DNA of 5,965 nt. Source: Candidatus Dormiibacterota bacterium. GTDB taxonomy: Bacteria > Chloroflexota > Dormibacteria > Aeolococcales > Aeolococcaceae. Below the pieces are notes generated by a model. The model saw nothing but the letters and a program-made list of their open reading frames with translations, did not search any database and was not told the DNA's origin. The DNA lies in contig JAFAJR010000260.1 in the NCBI GenBank assembly GCA_019236085.1, positions 1 through 5,965 of the forward strand, written 5' to 3'. Every line of letters begins with the position of its first letter. Positions within the stretch are counted from its first letter, which is position 1. Both the position numbers and the translations under genes were made by a program. Below, piece by piece: positions 1 through 5,965 of this stretch.

Positions 1-1029
1 CGCAGCGGCCTGCGCTTGCACGCAGCGCACGTAGGCAAGGCGCTGGGCTTGGCGGCGGTGGTTGCCGGTGCTGCACTTGCCTATCCCATCTGGTATGAGC
101 TGCGCGGTCCTGAGGCGCTCACGGTAGGCAGCCTGGACCGTTCCAGCTTCGCCATCGATCTGCTCAACCTCATTGTTCCAACGCGGGCGACGTTGATACG
201 GCCCGACGCCATCACCACGGTGGCAACGAAATTCCCCGGCAACCTGGCAGAGCAGATGGGGTACCTGGGAATCCCGCTGCTCGCCGGAAGCGCGTACGCC
301 GTCATCCGTCGCCGCCGCGACCCCGTGGTGCTCGTCGTCGCCGCAACCGCGGCTGTGATCGCCGTTCTCAGCTTGGGCCGGCATCTCGTGGTGGGAGGGA
401 CCACTACGCCTGTACTGCTTCCATGGGATGTGGTTGTGCGGCTGCCGTTGATGCGCTCAGTGCTTCCCGCGCGGTTGATGATGTACGTCGTTCTCGGTGC
501 TGCCTACCTGTTCACTGTGGCGATCGAGGCGCTGGCCGGTCAGCGTCGAACGATTCTCGTTGCCGCTCTTGGTGCCGCAGCCGTTGGCGTCTCGCTGATT
601 CCCACGGTGCCGTTTCCGCACGAACGGGTTGCTGCAGCGCCGTTCTTCACCTCGCCTGAGGCATCCGTCCTGGATGGTCGCACCGTCTATGCAATACCCA
701 TGCCGTCGTCAGCGGCGATGGCGGCGATGGTGGGCCAGGCGTATGACGGGTTCCGCTTCCGGCTCGTGGGTGGATATTTTCTTGGCCCGGCGGCAGCGGA
801 CCAGCAAGCATTGTTTCGCGTGGCCGCTGAGCTGACGGGCGGCGCCGACGCACAGATCGAGCCGGGCACCGAGCTTTCGCTTCGCACCGAGTTGCACCGC
901 GCCGATGCGGAAGCGGTGATGCTCACGCCCATCGCGAACCAGCCCGCTGCCGCAGCCGTCCTGACCGGCGTTTTCGGGAACCCTGCGGTTCAGAGCGGCG
1001 GTGTCTACGTGTGGTTGCTCGGCCCGTGA
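1..1029 (+). CDS. Multi-pass membrane protein, GT-C-like family (5' end missing), paralogue of the gene at 3693-5390
   Basis: Frame 1 is open from the first base to a TGA at 1027-1029, giving 342 visible residues. A TTG at position 16 is only an internal codon. Alignment to the complete paralogue at 3693-5390 places visible Pro29 opposite its Pro250, so about 221 N-terminal residues lie off the left edge. Visible parts are about four to five hydrophobic membrane spans within residues 13-200, then a C-terminal domain of about 140 residues that is probably extracytoplasmic. Shared blocks include FPGNLAEQMGYLGIPL (16 residues, 14 identical), VLPARLMMYV (9 of 10 identical), TVYAIPMP and FRFRLVGGYFLGP. 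From the family layout it is likely a polytopic protein of surface-glycan synthesis, possibly a GT-C glycosyltransferase, but the loop expected to hold catalytic acidic residues is outside the window. It ends 37 bp before the convergent peptidase gene. The coding call is secure; the function is tentative. Confidence 0.85.
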   Translation, partial: RSGLRLHAAHVGKALGLAAVVAGAALAYPIWYELRGPEALTVGSLDRSSFAIDLLNLIVPTRATLIRPDAITTVATKFPGNLAEQMGYLGIPLLAGSAYAVIRRRRDPVVLVVAATAAVIAVLSLGRHLVVGGTTTPVLLPWDVVVRLPLMRSVLPARLMMYVVLGAAYLFTVAIEALAGQRRTILVAALGAAAVGVSLIPTVPFPHERVAAAPFFTSPEASVLDGRTVYAIPMPSSAAMAAMVGQAYDGFRFRLVGGYFLGPAAADQQALFRVAAELTGGADAQIEPGTELSLRTELHRADAEAVMLTPIANQPAAAAVLTGVFGNPAVQSGGVYVWLLGP

Positions 1030-1066
1030 ACTGCGGCCAGCAGCGGATCGCTCAGTGGCGCCCGGC
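1030..1066. other. Short convergent intergenic gap without a recognisable terminator
   Basis: Only 37 bp separate the stop codons of the left membrane-protein gene and the M16 peptidase gene. I see no GC-rich hairpin followed by a T-run on either strand, so termination here may be Rho-dependent, lie within the opposite gene, or be absent. Confidence 0.6.
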
Positions 1067-1086
1067 TCACGCAGTGGCGGCCAGCA
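1033..1086 (+). repeat. Two short direct repeats at the convergent junction
   Basis: GCGGCCAGCA occurs at 1033-1042 and again at 1077-1086; between them CAGTGGCG occurs at 1053-1060 and 1072-1079. The second copies fall in the last codons of the M16 peptidase gene. They may be the remains of a small local duplication, but words of this length recur by chance in GC-rich DNA. Confidence 0.25.
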
Positions 1087-2365
1087 ACTCCTCGCCCTGA
1101 TCCTCGGGCCCGACGAAGGCGAGGCGCACCTGCTCCAAGCCGGCGCCGATGCGCTCGGCCATGGCCTGCACCTGCTCTGCCGTGACAGCGGCGATGGCGT
1201 CGGCGCGCTGGTCGGGTGTCTCCACCGGCAGGCCGGCCCGCCAGCGGCCGCCGTAAAAGCGAGCGCCGGCGATGGCCGTCTCGGTTGAACGGAGCAGCCG
1301 GCCGATCATCGCCGACTTGGCGGCGGCCAGCTCGTCGGCCACGACGCGCTTGCCGATAAGGCGGCGGAACTCCTTGAAGGAGAGCTGCGTAGCCCGGCGC
1401 GCGTCCTTGGGGCGGGTGGCGGTGGAAATGGCGAAGAGCCCGCAGTCATCGAAGCCCTCGTGCAGGGCGTAGATGCTGTAGCAGAGACCGTTGCGCTCCC
1501 GGACCGTCTGGAACAGCCGCGAGGACATGCCGCCTCCGAGGATGTGGGTCATCACCGACAGCGCCGTCCTGTCCGGGTCCGTGGCAGGGATCCCGGGAAC
1601 AGCGAAGACCACGCGGGTCTGGGGCTCCTCGTCGCGGGTTGCGGGGCGGATGCTGGCGGTGTAGCGGTCGCCCAGCCCCCAGCGGGCGGCGCTGCGCTTG
1701 CGGGTGCGGGCGTTGGGAACGCCGGCGAGGAAGCGCTCGGCGTCCTCAGCCATGAGGCTGCTGCCGCCGGAAATCACCAGGCACATGGACTTTGGGGCGT
1801 AGAAGGACTTGTGGTACGCCACAAGTTGGTCGCGGCCGGCGCGCTCGATGACCGCCGGGAAACCCGCCGCCGACCAGGACAGCGGCTGGCCACCGCCGAA
1901 TGCCACCGATCCGATGCGGTCCCAGATCCATCCTTCGGGATCCGCCAGGCGCATCCCCAGCTCCTGGAGCACGACGTTGCGTTCCCGCTCCACCTCCTCC
2001 GCTTCGAAGAGGGGGCGGCTCAGCATGTCGGTGATGATGTCGGCGAGCTCAGTCAGGGCTGTCGCCGGACCCTCGGCGTAGTACGCCACCTCCTCGGTGT
2101 CCGTGTAGGCATTCGTCGACGCGCCGAGGCGGTCGATCTCGCGGGAGATGATCTTGGTGCTCGGCCTGCGCTCCGTGCCTTTGAAGAACATGTGCTCCAG
2201 GTAGTGCGCCAGGCCGGAGGTTTCCGGTGTTTCGTCCCGGCTGCCGGCGCGAACGATGAGGAACACCCCCACGTTGCGGCTGGCTGACGGTGCGTTGAGC
2301 AGCGAGACGCCGTTTCGCAGCGTCACCAGCGTTGGCTGGTAGGGGTTGGGACGCTCCGCCGTCAC
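1067..2365 (-). CDS. M16 family zinc metallopeptidase (insulinase/processing-peptidase type)
   Basis: This 432-residue protein has the usual length of bacterial single-chain M16 peptidases related to the mitochondrial processing peptidase beta subunit. The inverted zinc motif HxxEH is His54-Tyr-Leu-Glu57-His58, with the distal zinc ligand most likely Glu135 in VVLQELGM, 77 residues on as expected. Two homologous domains are visible: the catalytic half at about residues 15-165, and a second half at about 175-360 carrying the conserved Arg289 and Tyr296 in VRERNGLCYS, which contact substrate in the family. There is no signal peptide, so it should be cytoplasmic, cleaving peptides or small unfolded proteins; the natural substrate is unknown. 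The start is GTG at 2365, whose GTGA overlaps the ahcY stop codon. A GGGGA stretch about 5 nt upstream, inside ahcY, can act as a weak ribosome site, so translation is probably coupled. Pairing with ahcY is less familiar than the neighbourhood with pnp or dapB. Confidence 0.95.
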   Translation of the reverse strand: MTAERPNPYQPTLVTLRNGVSLLNAPSASRNVGVFLIVRAGSRDETPETSGLAHYLEHMFFKGTERRPSTKIISREIDRLGASTNAYTDTEEVAYYAEGPATALTELADIITDMLSRPLFEAEEVERERNVVLQELGMRLADPEGWIWDRIGSVAFGGGQPLSWSAAGFPAVIERAGRDQLVAYHKSFYAPKSMCLVISGGSSLMAEDAERFLAGVPNARTRKRSAARWGLGDRYTASIRPATRDEEPQTRVVFAVPGIPATDPDRTALSVMTHILGGGMSSRLFQTVRERNGLCYSIYALHEGFDDCGLFAISTATRPKDARRATQLSFKEFRRLIGKRVVADELAAAKSAMIGRLLRSTETAIAGARFYGGRWRAGLPVETPDQRADAIAAVTAEQVQAMAERIGAGLEQVRLAFVGPEDQGEELLAATA

Positions 2366-3621
2366 GAGGTCCCCATCTGCCAGGACGAGAGATAGTGCCG
2401 CTGCTCTTCCGTGAGCACGTCGATGCGCACGCCCATCGCTTCGAGCTTCAGCCGCGCGACCTCGCTGTCGATCTCCTCGGGGACATCGTGCACGCCGACA
2501 GCCATCTCGTCGTGGTGCTTGGCTACATGCTCCGCGCAGAGTGCCTGGTTGGCGAAGCTCATGTCCATCACCGCTGCGGGATGACCTTCTGCCGCTGCGA
2601 GGTTGAGCAACCGGCCCTCGGCGAGCACATGCAGGGTGCGTCCGTCCTGCAGTCGATGCGACTGCACGAACTGGCGCGGCGTGCTGACGTCGACCGACAT
2701 GTCGTCAAGCGCGGCGAGGTTGATCTCATCGTTGAAATGGCCGCTGTTGGCCACAATCGCGCCGTCCTTGAGGACCTCCATGTGCCGGCGGTCGATGACG
2801 TTGATGTCGCCGGTCACGGTGATGACGATGTCCGCCTCGGGCGCGGCCTCCTCGAGCGTCATGACGCGGAAGCCGTCCATGACCGCTTCAAGCGCCCGCA
2901 CGGGGTCCACCTCGGTCACGATGACGTGGGCGCCGAGGCCGTTGGCTCGCGAAGCCAGGCCGCGGCCACACCATCCGTAGCCGCACACCACGACTGTGCG
3001 ACCGGCTATGAGCACATTGGTGGCACGGATCAATCCGTCGATCGTGCTCTGTCCGGTGCCGTAGCGGTTGTCGAAGAGATGCTTGGTGAGCGCCTCGTTC
3101 ACGGCCACAATGGGGAAGCGCAGTGCGTTGTCGCGTGCCATGGCGCGCAACCTTATGACGCCGGTGGTGGTCTCCTCGGTCCCCGCGAGCACGCCGCCGA
3201 TGAGCTCCTGGCGATCCTTGTGCAGCTCAGCAACGAGGTCTGCGCCATCGTCCATGGTGATGTGCGGACGCAGGTCGAGCACCGACTCGATGTGGCTGTA
3301 GTAGCGCTGTGAGTCCTCGCCCTTGACCGCGAAGGTGGGGACGCCGAAGCTGCGCGTGAGGGCAGCCGCGACGGAGTCCTGGGTGGAGAGGGGATTGCTC
3401 GCACAGAGGCGCACGTCAGCGCCTCCGGCGCGCAATGTGATTGCCAGGTTCGCAGTCTCGCTGGTGACGTGAAGGCACGCAGCAAGCCGCAATCCGCGCA
3501 ATGGCTGCTCGCGCTCGAACCGCTCGCGAATGAGCCGCAACACCGGCATCTCCTTGCCGGCCCAGCTGATGAGACGCTCCCCCTGCTCCGCAAGCCCGAT
3601 GTCGGCGACGTCGTGGTCCAT
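2362..3621 (-). CDS. ahcY: Adenosylhomocysteinase (S-adenosyl-L-homocysteine hydrolase)
   Basis: AhcY reversibly splits S-adenosylhomocysteine into adenosine and homocysteine using bound NAD, relieving inhibition of methyltransferases in the SAM cycle in the cytoplasm. The 419 residues hold the whole family signature. His51, Thr53 and Glu55 in LHVTSET match human His55, Thr57 and Glu59. Asp125 (MDDGADL), Glu150 (EETTTGV), and Lys180, Asp184 and Asn185 (TKHLFDN) fill the catalytic site. The NAD Rossmann motif is Gly214-Tyr-Gly-Trp-Cys-Gly219-Arg-Gly, followed by Glu237 and Asp239. His295 (SGHFNDE) and His347 (EGHP) are also present. It is the short form: it lacks the roughly 40-residue insertion of many bacterial enzymes and ends at HYLSSWQMGTS, without the C-terminal Lys...Tyr tail that reaches the neighbouring subunit's NAD in animal-type enzymes. 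The ATG start fits the family N-terminus (DIGLAEQG); no Shine-Dalgarno is seen. It is first gene of a two-gene unit with the M16 peptidase. Confidence 0.97.
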   Translation of the reverse strand: MDHDVADIGLAEQGERLISWAGKEMPVLRLIRERFEREQPLRGLRLAACLHVTSETANLAITLRAGGADVRLCASNPLSTQDSVAAALTRSFGVPTFAVKGEDSQRYYSHIESVLDLRPHITMDDGADLVAELHKDRQELIGGVLAGTEETTTGVIRLRAMARDNALRFPIVAVNEALTKHLFDNRYGTGQSTIDGLIRATNVLIAGRTVVVCGYGWCGRGLASRANGLGAHVIVTEVDPVRALEAVMDGFRVMTLEEAAPEADIVITVTGDINVIDRRHMEVLKDGAIVANSGHFNDEINLAALDDMSVDVSTPRQFVQSHRLQDGRTLHVLAEGRLLNLAAAEGHPAAVMDMSFANQALCAEHVAKHHDEMAVGVHDVPEEIDSEVARLKLEAMGVRIDVLTEEQRHYLSSWQMGTS

Positions 3622-3629
3622 CGCGCCGT

Positions 3630-3635
3630 AGGGTA
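3630..3635 (-). promoter_or_regulatory. Candidate -10 box (TACCCT) for ahcY, implying a leaderless or near-leaderless mRNA
   Basis: On the minus strand TACCCT fits the actinobacterial -10 pattern TANNNT and lies 8 nt upstream of the ahcY ATG. Transcription starting 7-9 nt after the hexamer would leave a leader of about 0-2 nt. This agrees with the lack of any purine-rich ribosome site before the ATG. There is no clear -35 element, and a six-base pattern of this kind can arise by chance, so this is a candidate only. Confidence 0.35.
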
Positions 3636-3677
3636 GCGGCTGGACCTGCCCGTGCGTCCCGGCGGTGCTCGAGGACC

Positions 3678-3683
3678 TACCAT
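3678..3683 (+). promoter_or_regulatory. Candidate -10 box (TACCAT) for the membrane-protein/glycosyltransferase unit
   Basis: TACCAT matches TANNNT and lies 9 nt upstream of the ATG at 3693, so a transcript would start at about 3690-3693 with almost no leader. The only purine-rich motif nearby, GAGG at 3671-3674, is 18 nt from this ATG and thus badly placed as a ribosome site. No good -35 box is visible. The mirror arrangement on the other strand before ahcY makes the reading a little more believable. Confidence 0.3.
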
Positions 3684-3692
3684 GCCCGCGAC

Positions 3693-5390
3693 ATGGCCGG
3701 GACCCGTGGCACGCGCAGGTTCTCGTGCGTGGTTCTGGCCGTGTACACGGCGCTCGCGGTGCTCATCACGCTGCCGGTATGGCTCGCGCCGGCTTCGATC
3801 CTGGGTGGCACAGGCACGGATCCGCACCAGATGCGATGGTTTCTCGGCTGGATGCCTTATGCGCTCACGCACGGACAGAATCCCTTCATCACCTCTCACC
3901 TCAATGCTCCACAGGGCGCCAACTTGCTCTGGAACACCGCCGTACCGCTGGCGGGTCTGGTGCTGTGGCCCGTGACCACGGTGTGGAACGCGACCGTGTC
4001 GTACAACGTGCTGGTCACCGCGTCCATGGCAGCCGGGGCCTGGTGCGCATTCCTGTTCATCCGGCGTCAGGTACACCACGCCTGGGCTGCCGCAGTCGGC
4101 GGCTTGCTCTTCGGTTTCTCGCCGATGATGATCGGCGGAGCGCGGGACCATGCGCAGGTGGTGGCGTCGGCCATCTGCATTCCGCTCATCGCGCTGTGCC
4201 TGGACGAGGCATTGGTGCGGCAGCGATGGGCGTGGTGGCTCGCAGGGCTGTGCCTCGGGATCGCGGCAGTGGCGCAGTTTTTCGTCTTCGAGGAGTACTT
4301 CGCAACTGCGGTGCTGGTCGGGGCGCTGCTCGTCGTCGTCGTTGCAGCGGTTGGCCGCGCTGAGCTGCGGCGGCGAGCGCGGCATGCGCTGCGAGCGGTC
4401 GGTGTTGCCGCGGCGGTGGCGGTGGCACTGCTTGCGTTCCCGCTCTGGCTGCAGCTGCGCGGGCCTGACGTGGTGCACGGCGCGATCCATCCCACCACCG
4501 TGTATGTCACCGACGCCGTGAACTTCCTCGTACCCACCCAGACCATGCTGGTAGCACCCTCGGCGCTGCAGCAGGTGAGCTCGAGGTTCCCCGGCAACCT
4601 CAGCGAACAGATGGCCTATCTCGGCATCCCGCTCATCATCGTGCTGGTTGCCGCTACGGTGTGGTTGCGCCGCAACCGCGCCGTGCAGGCTGCGGCAGCG
4701 ATGGCGCTGTTGGTGGCCATCGCCTCGCTCGGTCCGCGGCTGGTGGTCGACGGAACCAACACGGGGATTCCGCTCCCCTGGATCGTCCCAGAACACCTGC
4801 CGCTTCTCGACAACGTGCTGCCGTCACGGCTCATGATGTACGTGTTTCTCGCCGCTGGATTGCTGCTGGCGCTGCTGCTCGACGCGCTCTGGCTGCGCCG
4901 CTGCCGCTGGTGGGAGCCAGCGTACGCTGCCGCATTCGCGCTGGCCCTGCTGTTGCCACGGGCGCCACTGACACATGAAAGCGCGCCGGCTGCGTCCGGC
5001 TTGAGTGATGGCGCCGTCGCCACGGTGTCACCCGGTGCCACCGTGTACGCGATCCCCTTCCCGGGACCGCACGAGCTCGACGCCATGGACCTGCAGCTCG
5101 ATTCTGGATATCGCTTCAAGCTGGTGGGTGGCTACTTCCTCGGCCCGCCGGCGCCGGGTCAGGATGCGCTCGCGGCGGTTGCAACCGCGCTGAGTTCGAA
5201 TGCACCTCCAGAAGCGCTGGAATCGTCGACGTCTGTTGCGATGCGAGTCGAGCTGTCTGCAGCAGGCGTCGACGACGTCATGCTGACCCGTGTTCCCAAC
5301 CAGGGAGCTGCCATCGCCCTGTTGTCCGGCGTGTTCGGACAGCCGGCAGCCGAAGACGACGGTGTGTACTTCTGGCCGGTCGCGCGGTGA
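3693..5390 (+). CDS. Multi-pass membrane protein, GT-C-like, with C-terminal extracytoplasmic domain
   Basis: The 565-residue protein begins with a short basic N-terminus and a membrane span (about 11-32), followed by a loop with GTGTDPHQ (Asp43) and the conserved-looking stretch LTHGQNPF...LNAPQGANLLWNT at 59-82. About ten further hydrophobic spans follow up to residue 424; Glu200-Glu201 lie at the end of one near 180-200. Residues 425-565 form a soluble tail with TVYAIPFP (450-457), YRFKLVGGYFLGP (473-485), VMLTRVPNQ and GVYFWP. An acidic residue in the first outer loop plus many spans is the layout of GT-C glycosyltransferases, which use lipid-linked sugars on the outer face of the membrane; I recognise the family from actinobacterial genomes but no defined reaction. 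ATG 3693 is the only start in frame between ahcY and the first span. Its TGA overlaps the next gene's GTG, so it is co-translated with the glycosyltransferase. It is paralogous to the gene at 1-1029. Confidence 0.9.
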   Translation: MAGTRGTRRFSCVVLAVYTALAVLITLPVWLAPASILGGTGTDPHQMRWFLGWMPYALTHGQNPFITSHLNAPQGANLLWNTAVPLAGLVLWPVTTVWNATVSYNVLVTASMAAGAWCAFLFIRRQVHHAWAAAVGGLLFGFSPMMIGGARDHAQVVASAICIPLIALCLDEALVRQRWAWWLAGLCLGIAAVAQFFVFEEYFATAVLVGALLVVVVAAVGRAELRRRARHALRAVGVAAAVAVALLAFPLWLQLRGPDVVHGAIHPTTVYVTDAVNFLVPTQTMLVAPSALQQVSSRFPGNLSEQMAYLGIPLIIVLVAATVWLRRNRAVQAAAAMALLVAIASLGPRLVVDGTNTGIPLPWIVPEHLPLLDNVLPSRLMMYVFLAAGLLLALLLDALWLRRCRWWEPAYAAAFALALLLPRAPLTHESAPAASGLSDGAVATVSPGATVYAIPFPGPHELDAMDLQLDSGYRFKLVGGYFLGPPAPGQDALAAVATALSSNAPPEALESSTSVAMRVELSAAGVDDVMLTRVPNQGAAIALLSGVFGQPAAEDDGVYFWPVAR

Positions 5391-5965
5391 GGGTCATCAT
5401 CGACGGGCGCGCATTGCAGGGCGGCTCGTCGGTGCGCGGCATCGGCACGTACACCCGCGGACTCTTGAGCGGCATCGCTGAACTGGGAAGGCTGGCGGAC
5501 ATCGCCGTGCTGCTGCAAATCGGTCCGTCCCCACCGGAACTGCAGCAGGTCACGATAGACGCAGTGGCCCGGCGTGTGGCAGTGGTGCAACCCACGCTGC
5601 AGCGCATGCTCGACCCGATCCTCGTCGCCCGGGCATTGCGTGATGAACGCGCTGACGTGTTCCATTCCGTGGATCTGGTGCAACCGTGGCGAGCCACGAT
5701 GCCGGCCGTCGTGACGGTGCACGACCTGATTCCCTTCCGCTTCCCCCAGTGGTATCGCTGGGCCCGGCGCTCGCGCCTTCCCGCATTGCGCCGTCTGCGG
5801 CACGCTCAGCGCATCATCGCGGTGTCGCACGCAACGGCACGTGATGTCTCGTATTTCGCCGGCGTCGACCCCGACGCGATCACCGTCGTTCCCGAGGGCG
5901 TGAGTCCGCGCTTCACTCGCGCCGGTGACAGCGAAATCGCCTCCGTGTGCGCGACATACGGCGTG
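5387..5965 (+). CDS. GT4-family glycosyltransferase, N-terminal domain (3' end missing)
   Basis: The frame from GTG at 5387 stays open to the last base, giving 193 residues of a protein that would normally be about 350-400 long. The start follows the GTGA overlap with the preceding stop codon and puts the first beta strand (MRVIIDGRAL) right at the N-terminus, as in GT-B enzymes. Family signs are Gly18-Ile-Gly20 in VRGIGTYTRGLL, the acceptor-side loop of this group; VFHSVD at 91-96; VHDLIPFRFPQW with His112-Asp113; RIIAVSHATARDV at 142-154; and the interdomain stretch VVPEGVSPRF at 167-176. This pattern matches GT4 mannosyltransferase-like enzymes, which move sugar from a nucleotide donor to a growing glycan at the cytoplasmic membrane face. 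The C-terminal donor-binding domain with its usual acidic motif is off the right edge, so donor sugar cannot be judged. No Shine-Dalgarno is seen; translation probably depends on coupling to the membrane-protein gene. Confidence 0.9.
   Translation, partial: MRVIIDGRALQGGSSVRGIGTYTRGLLSGIAELGRLADIAVLLQIGPSPPELQQVTIDAVARRVAVVQPTLQRMLDPILVARALRDERADVFHSVDLVQPWRATMPAVVTVHDLIPFRFPQWYRWARRSRLPALRRLRHAQRIIAVSHATARDVSYFAGVDPDAITVVPEGVSPRFTRAGDSEIASVCATYGV

Larger units (their letters stand above)
3622..3692. promoter_or_regulatory. Divergent intergenic promoter region between ahcY and the membrane-protein gene
   Basis: This 71-bp gap separates the start codons of two divergently transcribed genes, so it must contain or adjoin the promoters for both unless they lie inside the coding regions. 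It contains a TANNNT hexamer on each strand close to each start codon (annotated separately) and a CTCGAG palindrome at 3668-3673 near its middle. No convincing TTGACA-like -35 box is seen on either strand. The region does not resemble the SAH riboswitch that precedes ahcY in some bacteria. Confidence 0.6.

Noticed and set aside
16..18. TTG as the true start of the first gene
   Set aside because: The frame continues upstream to base 1, and the paralogue shows about 221 residues more at the N-terminus, so the gene is cut by the window edge.
1030..1066. Bidirectional intrinsic terminator between the convergent genes
   Set aside because: No stable inverted repeat followed by a T-run is found on either strand.
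1460..2287. Long plus-strand open frame (275 codons) opposite the M16 peptidase gene
   Set aside because: It is antisense to a gene with intact catalytic motifs; the translation is Gly/Ala/Arg/His-rich with no recognisable family, as expected of a GC-rich shadow frame.
2332..3312. Long plus-strand open frame (326 codons) opposite ahcY
   Set aside because: Antisense to a fully conserved enzyme gene; composition is His/Val/Asp-heavy with no domain or ribosome site.
3622..3692. Possible SAH riboswitch upstream of ahcY
   Set aside because: Only 71 bp are available, and the minus-strand sequence does not show the conserved stem and pseudoknot bases of that riboswitch class; a candidate -10 box lies right before the ATG, leaving no leader.
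3153..4796. Minus-strand open frame of 547 codons crossing the ahcY start and the membrane-protein gene
   Set aside because: It overlaps ahcY in another frame and the membrane-protein gene in antisense; the product is Arg/His/Gly/Pro-rich without hydrophobic core pattern or motifs. Length alone is explained by the scarcity of stop codons in GC-rich DNA.
5159..5830. Minus-strand open frame (223 codons) opposite the glycosyltransferase start
   Set aside because: Antisense to the junction of two supported plus-strand genes; no recognisable protein features.
1..5965. Mobile element, CRISPR array, tRNA or rRNA
   Set aside because: No transposase or integrase motifs, no regularly spaced repeats, no flanking inverted repeats and no tRNA-like or rRNA-like sequence were seen on either strand.

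Overview
The window is gene-dense, GC-rich bacterial DNA. GTG starts, 4-bp start/stop overlaps, weak or absent Shine-Dalgarno sites, and a large membrane-protein family that I associate with Actinomycetota suggest an actinobacterial genome (perhaps a Thermoleophilia- or Acidimicrobiia-like lineage). This assignment is an inference; there is no rRNA or other decisive marker here.

Layout, left to right. (1) Positions 1-1029, + strand: the C-terminal 342 residues of a multi-pass membrane protein whose beginning lies off the left edge. (2) Positions 1067-2365, - strand: an M16-family zinc peptidase with an intact HxxEH motif. (3) Positions 2362-3621, - strand: S-adenosylhomocysteine hydrolase (ahcY) of the short type. 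It lies directly upstream of the peptidase gene, and its TGA overlaps the peptidase GTG. (4) Positions 3622-3692: a 71-bp divergent promoter region. (5) Positions 3693-5390, + strand: a complete 565-residue membrane protein, clearly paralogous to the one at the left edge and with a GT-C-like layout. (6) Positions 5387-5965, + strand: the N-terminal 193 residues of a GT4-type glycosyltransferase, joined to the membrane protein by a GTGA overlap and cut by the right edge.

Functionally there are two themes. The + strand genes look like part of a cell-surface glycan or polysaccharide locus, with membrane GT-C-like proteins and a cytoplasmic nucleotide-sugar glycosyltransferase. The - strand pair is a housekeeping unit: AhcY clears the SAM-methylation by-product S-adenosylhomocysteine, and the M16 peptidase is probably translated by coupling to it. 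The most notable points are the two paralogous membrane proteins flanking the oppositely oriented ahcY-peptidase unit, and the matching TANNNT hexamers 8-9 nt upstream of both divergent start codons, which suggest leaderless or near-leaderless transcripts. I found no mobile element, CRISPR array, RNA gene or convincing terminator, and no clear sign of a wholly new system.
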